Shown one piece after another: positions 60,445 through 64,000 of a stretch of DNA of 64,000 nt. Each line of letters begins with the position of its first letter. Position 1 is the first letter of the stretch. The notes beneath the pieces are model-generated. The model ran no database searches and was not told where the DNA came from. It saw only the letters and a list, made by a program, of their open reading frames with translations. Position numbers and translations under genes: made by a program. The DNA is from Stenotrophomonas nematodicola (GTDB lineage Bacteria > Pseudomonadota > Gammaproteobacteria > Xanthomonadales > Xanthomonadaceae): contig NZ_WIAY01000001.1 in NCBI RefSeq assembly GCF_009467805.1, forward strand, positions 810,982 to 874,981, given 5' to 3'.

Positions 60445-61005
60445 ATGTCCGCACCACACCCACTCAACCAGGCCGTCATCGCCCAGGCCCTCTATGACCT
60501 GCGCAATGGGCAACTGCGCCGGTGCAAACTGATGGGGTTTGGCGAGGAAGAACTGGACGCCCTCAAGCATCCCGCGCTGATCAGCGTGCTCGCCAACGCT
60601 AACGTCTCCTGGTGCTCGGTGACGGTCAACCGCGAAGTGCTCCGGCGACTGCTCAAGCAGGCGCAGGACGTGGAGAAGGAAATCGCCACGGTCGATCGCA
60701 TGCTCAGGCTGGGCGCGAGCACCGAGATGGTCAGTCGGTTCTATGGCCTGACCCACCAGGAGGTGGCGCTTCGCCGCGAAATCCTCGGCCTGCCGAAGCG
60801 CAAGGGCCGCCACCCCGTGCTGGACGAGAAACAGGACACGGAGCTGTGGCGGCAATGGAAGGCCGTGACCGGCAGCAGGAATGTCGATCTCGAAGACGAA
60901 ACCTCCATCCTCGACGCTACCATGGACTTGGCCGAAGGCATGTCGCTGCCTCTGTCGGTGGTCTGGGCCTCGATCAAGAGCTGGGTCGATCAGGGATTGG
61001 GTTGA
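60445..61005 (+). CDS. DUF2857 family ICE protein
   Basis: 186 residues. ALYDLRNGQLRRCKLMGFGE and MLRLGASTEMVSRFYGLTHQ with an HTH-like EVALRREILGLPKRKGRHPV. Conserved in ICEs of this type. Probably DNA-binding. Lies 3 bases before the replication-protein gene. Confidence 0.83.
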   Translation: MSAPHPLNQAVIAQALYDLRNGQLRRCKLMGFGEEELDALKHPALISVLANANVSWCSVTVNREVLRRLLKQAQDVEKEIATVDRMLRLGASTEMVSRFYGLTHQEVALRREILGLPKRKGRHPVLDEKQDTELWRQWKAVTGSRNVDLEDETSILDATMDLAEGMSLPLSVVWASIKSWVDQGLG

Positions 61006-61008
61006 GCC

Positions 61009-62241
61009 ATGGCCGTGGACGACACCGCACCACGCCGTGGCCCCGTCGCACTCGCGGATCTGTTCGATGCTGCCCTGAAAGACCTCGCGCCCAAGCCCAG
61101 CCCCAGTGCGCCAGCACCCGTGCCTACGCCGACGCCCGCCACGTCAGGCGATGCCTTCCTCTTCAGCGGCAACCGGCACGAGACCGTGCCGCGGCGGCTG
61201 TTCCTCGACCGTCGCCTGACGCCGCTGGAGCGCAACGCCTGGCAGGTGTTCCGGCTGATGCTCAACGACGACGGCATGACAGCCTTCCCGACGTATGAGC
61301 AGCTTCGACCCTGGCTGGCGTCGATGCCCTGCGCCGGGCAGGCCTCGCATGAAACCGTGGCCCGAGCGTTGACGCTGTTGCGCCTCACCCGATGGTTGAG
61401 CCTGGTACGGCGACGGCGTGACCCCAAGACCGGCCGCATCCTCGGCAACCTCTACGTTCTGCACGATGAACCACTGACGCCCTTCGAGGCCATGCAGCTC
61501 GACGCCGACTACCTGGCACTGGTCAGCCAGTCCCTCGGCCATTCGGCCAAGGCTGTCCAGATGGTCGGTCTGAACACCCTCAAGGAGATCGCGGAAGATC
61601 CGATGCTCTCCGGACGCACACTGCCGTCGCGGCTACAGGTCCTGGCCGAACGCCTCGCCAGCCAAGGCATCACGGCCGCCGAAAGTTATCCACAGGAGGA
61701 TGCCGCCCACGATTCCGAAGAAGGAGCATCGAGCCTTCTTCGGAATGCGGACGACCCGTCTTCGGAATCCGAAGCAGGGGCGAAACCCGCGCCAGACGCC
61801 TCTCTTCGGAATCCGAAGCAGGCCCGTACAGTACGTAGTAGTCGTATTAATGAAGTACGTACTACCGCGCAGGCGCGCGCGCTGGGCGATCTGCAATGGC
61901 CCAAGCGCTTCACGGAACTGAAGGCAGAGCAGCAGACAGGTGCCAGGGTGGCATTGCAGCAGGTCGATGCCGCGCTGAGACAGGCCGTGCTGGACGACTG
62001 GGCCGCACGATGCAGCAGTCATGGCATCCGCAATCCTGCGGGGTATCTGTTCGGCATCATCCAGCGCGCCATCCATGGCGAGTTCAATGCCTGGGCCAAG
62101 AAAGACGCGCCATCGGCACCCGTCCCGCCAAACGAGCGGCCACCAGCAGCACCGCCACCTCAGCCGCAGGGTAAGCCAGTGCCGCCGGAAGTCGCCAAGC
62201 AGCACATCGAGCGGCTACGCAATCTGCTCGCCAGCAAGTGA
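61009..62241 (+). CDS. STY4528-family island replication protein
   Basis: 410 residues. Pro/Ala-rich N-terminus (about 22-45), then RRLFLDRRLTPLERNAWQVF, LTPFEAMQLDADYLALVSQS and VQMVGLNTLKEIAEDPMLSG. This N-terminal half resembles winged-helix replication initiators. The region 226-285 is low-complexity (Glu/Ser/Asn) and coincides with the DNA repeats described next. The C-terminal part is NPAGYLFGIIQRAIHGEFNA and KQHIERLRNLL. Confidence 0.85.
   Translation: MAVDDTAPRRGPVALADLFDAALKDLAPKPSPSAPAPVPTPTPATSGDAFLFSGNRHETVPRRLFLDRRLTPLERNAWQVFRLMLNDDGMTAFPTYEQLRPWLASMPCAGQASHETVARALTLLRLTRWLSLVRRRRDPKTGRILGNLYVLHDEPLTPFEAMQLDADYLALVSQSLGHSAKAVQMVGLNTLKEIAEDPMLSGRTLPSRLQVLAERLASQGITAAESYPQEDAAHDSEEGASSLLRNADDPSSESEAGAKPAPDASLRNPKQARTVRSSRINEVRTTAQARALGDLQWPKRFTELKAEQQTGARVALQQVDAALRQAVLDDWAARCSSHGIRNPAGYLFGIIQRAIHGEFNAWAKKDAPSAPVPPNERPPAAPPPQPQGKPVPPEVAKQHIERLRNLLASK
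61686..61861. repeat. candidate replication origin inside the STY4528 gene: DnaA box plus iterons
   Basis: TTATCCACA at 61686-61694 is an exact consensus DnaA box. ATTCCGAAG (61712-61720) and CTTCGGAAT (61738-61746) follow, then TCTTCGGAATCCGAAGCAGG twice (61759-61778 and 61803-61822), starts 44 bases apart. AGTACGTA twice (61830-61837, 61854-61861) flanks an AT-rich segment TCGTATTAATGA. The first 20-bp copy is read as SSESEA and the second as LRNPKQ, i.e. different frames. Confidence 0.6.
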
Positions 62242-62286
62242 GCCGGCATGCAAGTCGGTGAAAGTAGATGCCCATGGCCGCCAATA

Positions 62287-62309
62287 GAGCTATCCCCTGG
62301 GGATAGTTC
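62287..62309. repeat. 23-bp palindrome, copy 1 (ICE intergenic region)
   Basis: GAGCTATCCCC-T-GGGGATAGTTC, one mismatch in the right arm. Copy 2 is at 62419. The 62242-62559 region holds no gene. Confidence 0.6.
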
Positions 62310-62418
62310 CGCTGCTGGGCACAACGCCAAGTTGTCGCAGGCCTGGGATCGACCATCTGCCGCAGCATCGGTGTTGCCTACCCTGATCCCGGCGTGCAGC
62401 GTTCGTTGACGCTCCATG

Positions 62419-62441
62419 GAGCTATCCCCTGGGGATAGCTC
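62419..62441. repeat. 23-bp palindrome, copy 2 (perfect)
   Basis: GAGCTATCCCC-T-GGGGATAGCTC, a perfect inverted repeat about a single T. 132 bases from copy 1. Candidate operator for the downstream 62560 gene or a partition-protein site. Confidence 0.6.
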
Positions 62442-62559
62442 GCGCCGCATGCAACCGCCGCGCCCTAAACCGGGGCCCGCCGGGATTCGGATTCTTGACT
62501 GACTGCCTTCCGCTTCCTGCCGAAGCTGGCCGCTCCTTTTCCAACAACGAGCGGACACC

Positions 62560-63339
62560 ATGGCAACCAATGAACCTCTGCAACTGAATCTCGGCTCCCT
62601 GCGCAGCGCGATGTCGCTGACCCTGCACACCCATCACGCTTCCCGCATCTGGCACGGCCGCGCCGCCGCCGAGGGGCGACCGGGCATCGTCGGCCTGAAC
62701 GGCTACATCGCCCAGATGAACAAGATGCGGCGGGGCTCGGAGCAGGACGACCCGTACTCGGACTGGTGGATGCTGCGCATCGAGGACAAGCTCGACCAAA
62801 CCAAGGTCACGCTGCAATCGCTGCGCGAGCAGGTGGACCAGGCGCTGGCGAGCGTGCCACCGGCGCTCAGCCTGGGCGAAAACCTCAACGTGCAGCCGGT
62901 CAAGCTCCCGCTCTTCGTCAACGCGCAGCTCGGCTTTGCCGCGGTCTATCTCCTGGCCGACTACGACGACATCGCCCGCAAGCTGATCCTCGCCCACCAC
63001 ACCGCGCTCATCGACCGCAGCACCTTGGAACGCTGGCTCAACGAGGGCGCGCACGCGCTGCGCAGCCTGTTCTCGCTGGCCCAGCAGTATCGCTACTCGG
63101 GCTGCACCCGCGACGATTTCGCGGCGAAGAACGCCGCTGCGCGAGTCGCGCTGGAGAAGTACGGCGAACTGCCGCAGGAGGTGCTGGAGGGGACACGCCG
63201 CTCGAAGTTTGCGCCACCCGTCGTGCGCCGTGGCCTGCAACAGCGCGGCGACGGTCCTGCCACAGCGCCTCCGCCCAGCGACGAAGCCGCCACCGCAGAG
63301 CCGCCCGAAGCGTCAGCCGGCGAGGACGAGCCCGCATGA
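62560..63339 (+). CDS. PFL_4669-family ICE protein
   Basis: 259 residues. RIWHGRAAAEGRPGIVGLNG and YSDWWMLRIEDKLDQTKVTL are typical of TIGR03761-type ICE proteins. The C-terminus is Pro/Glu-rich. Role in the element unknown. Overlaps the next gene by 4 bases. Confidence 0.85.
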   Translation: MATNEPLQLNLGSLRSAMSLTLHTHHASRIWHGRAAAEGRPGIVGLNGYIAQMNKMRRGSEQDDPYSDWWMLRIEDKLDQTKVTLQSLREQVDQALASVPPALSLGENLNVQPVKLPLFVNAQLGFAAVYLLADYDDIARKLILAHHTALIDRSTLERWLNEGAHALRSLFSLAQQYRYSGCTRDDFAAKNAAARVALEKYGELPQEVLEGTRRSKFAPPVVRRGLQQRGDGPATAPPPSDEAATAEPPEASAGEDEPA

Positions 63340-63863
63340 ACGATCTGAACCAACCGACCCGCTACTTCCGGGGCCTGCAACAGGGTGCCTTCATGCGGCT
63401 GGAACACGCGGCCTCTCTAAAAGGCCTTTTAAAGCCTTTTAAGGGTAAAGGGGACTTCGAGGCCTGGGCCAGCCAGTGCTTCGCCATGCGCGACGAGTTG
63501 ATTGCCCTGGCACAGCGACAGGTGCTGGAGCAAGCATGCGGGCACCCCTTCCACCTTCTGCCCATCGAACTGGCCCAACAGACCACTGGCGCAGGAACCG
63601 TCTTCTTGCGCTGGCGCAGGCACGACAGGTCGGCCATGGGCGTGGCGCTGTGGCGGGAGCTGATCGCCAGCAGCAGCACACCCGTCAACCTGCTGGCCGA
63701 CCTGCACGCGATCGAGCTGCAGCGCATCACGTTGAACATGCAGATCAGCCTGCTGCACACCTTGGGCAGGCAGGCGCAGGAATGCGCCAGCAAGGCCGCC
63801 GAGGCGGACGACGCCTACCTGCACCGGCTCACGTCCGTTCCTGCCGCAATGCGCGATCGGTGA
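63336..63863 (+). CDS. DUF3158 family ICE protein
   Basis: 175 residues. YFRGLQQGAFMRLEHAASLK, WASQCFAMRDELIALAQRQV and LLADLHAIELQRITLNMQIS fit DUF3158, found between PFL_4669 and ssb in this ICE family. An AT-rich palindrome AAAAGGCCTTTT (63419-63430) lies in the 5' part. Confidence 0.82.
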   Translation: MNDLNQPTRYFRGLQQGAFMRLEHAASLKGLLKPFKGKGDFEAWASQCFAMRDELIALAQRQVLEQACGHPFHLLPIELAQQTTGAGTVFLRWRRHDRSAMGVALWRELIASSSTPVNLLADLHAIELQRITLNMQISLLHTLGRQAQECASKAAEADDAYLHRLTSVPAAMRDR

Positions 63864-63936
63864 TTGCGCCGGGCATCCCAGCACGCGCCCGGCGCCGACG
63901 AGGCACGGGTATTTCAACCACCACGGAGATCACACC

Positions 63937-64000
63937 ATGAGCACGCATTTTTCTGGCGAAGGCAACATCGGCTCGCCACCGGAGTACCGCGAATTCCCCA
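63937..64000 (+). CDS. ssb: single-stranded DNA-binding protein, 3' end cut by window
   Basis: The first 21 residues, MSTHFSGEGNIGSPPEYREF, match the start of ICE-encoded Ssb proteins. It is preceded by ACGGAG, and the context is as expected. The rest is beyond the window. Confidence 0.78.
   Translation, partial: MSTHFSGEGNIGSPPEYREFP

Larger units (their letters stand above)
55754..64000. mobile_element. distal end of an ICEclc/PAGI-2-type integrative conjugative element, continues past the window
   Basis: Begins at an 18-bp copy of the tRNA-Gly 3' end, the known att core of this ICE family. The gene order AlpA, ParA, small protein, ParB, DUF2857, STY4528, PFL_4669, DUF3158, Ssb is the conserved maintenance module next to the end opposite the integrase. 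Integrase, conjugation and cargo genes would lie to the right. Confidence 0.85.

Noticed and set aside
63419..63440. AT-rich palindromes AAAAGGCCTTTT near the start of the DUF3158 gene
   Set aside because: They encode a plausible Lys/Leu/Phe segment in frame, with no sign of function beyond coding.

Overview
The window looks like chromosomal DNA of a high-GC gammaproteobacterium, most likely a xanthomonad (Stenotrophomonas/Xanthomonas group). This is inferred from the overall composition, the TraB/GumN-type protein, the CcoG/HemN/truncated-globin cluster and the types of mobile element present. No species is claimed.

Positions 1-12515 are backbone. They hold a flavoprotein (cut at the window edge), a GNAT acetyltransferase, a membrane-anchored glutamate-synthase-like FMN protein, a nucleotide-sugar dehydrogenase preceded by a candidate structured RNA, a BLUF photoreceptor, a TraB/GumN protein, an HD-domain protein with no ordinary start codon, tRNA-Leu(UAA), and a low-oxygen cluster. 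That cluster (hemN, truncated haemoglobin, small membrane protein, short ccoG) carries FNR/Anr-type sites. A second BLUF protein follows.

Positions 12516-53808 are a complete-looking lambda-type prophage of about 41.3 kb, bounded by 48-bp direct repeats and inserted in the 3' part of tRNA-Cys(GCA), with the integrase at the right end beside the restored tRNA. The minus-strand operon runs cro-like, CII, O/P-type replication genes, recombination genes, a Q-like protein, a terminator, holin-lysozyme-Rz/Rz1, HNH, terminase, portal, protease, HK97 capsid, neck, and a tail module with a G/GT frameshift. The plus-strand operon (44905-53691) carries small early genes, an ASCH-like protein, a large cytosine methyltransferase and the integrase. 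The same operator half-site (TAGCC/GGCTA) occurs between cI and cro and at the plus-strand early promoter. Accessory genes include a third BLUF protein and a SRAP protein near attL, a DUF3800 protein between cI and the early promoter, and a plus-strand membrane protein inside the minus-strand operon.

Positions 53809-55753 hold tRNA-Cys, a decayed IS3-family copy, and tRNA-Gly(GCC). From 55754 an 18-bp copy of the tRNA-Gly 3' end marks the distal end of an ICEclc/PAGI-2-type integrative conjugative element. Its first genes are present (AlpA, ParA, small protein, ParB, DUF2857, STY4528-type replication protein, PFL_4669-type, DUF3158-type, start of ssb) and the rest lies beyond the right edge.

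The strongest new signal is inside the STY4528-type gene: a consensus DnaA box followed by iteron-like TTCGGAATCCGAA repeats. One identical 20-bp repeat is read in two different codon frames, so the DNA rather than the protein appears to be what is conserved. This looks like an origin of replication embedded in the initiator gene of the ICE. Other points of interest are the prophage-borne BLUF photoreceptor, the candidate leader RNA at 4592-4712, paired palindromes at 62287 and 62419, and the repeat array inside the methyltransferase.
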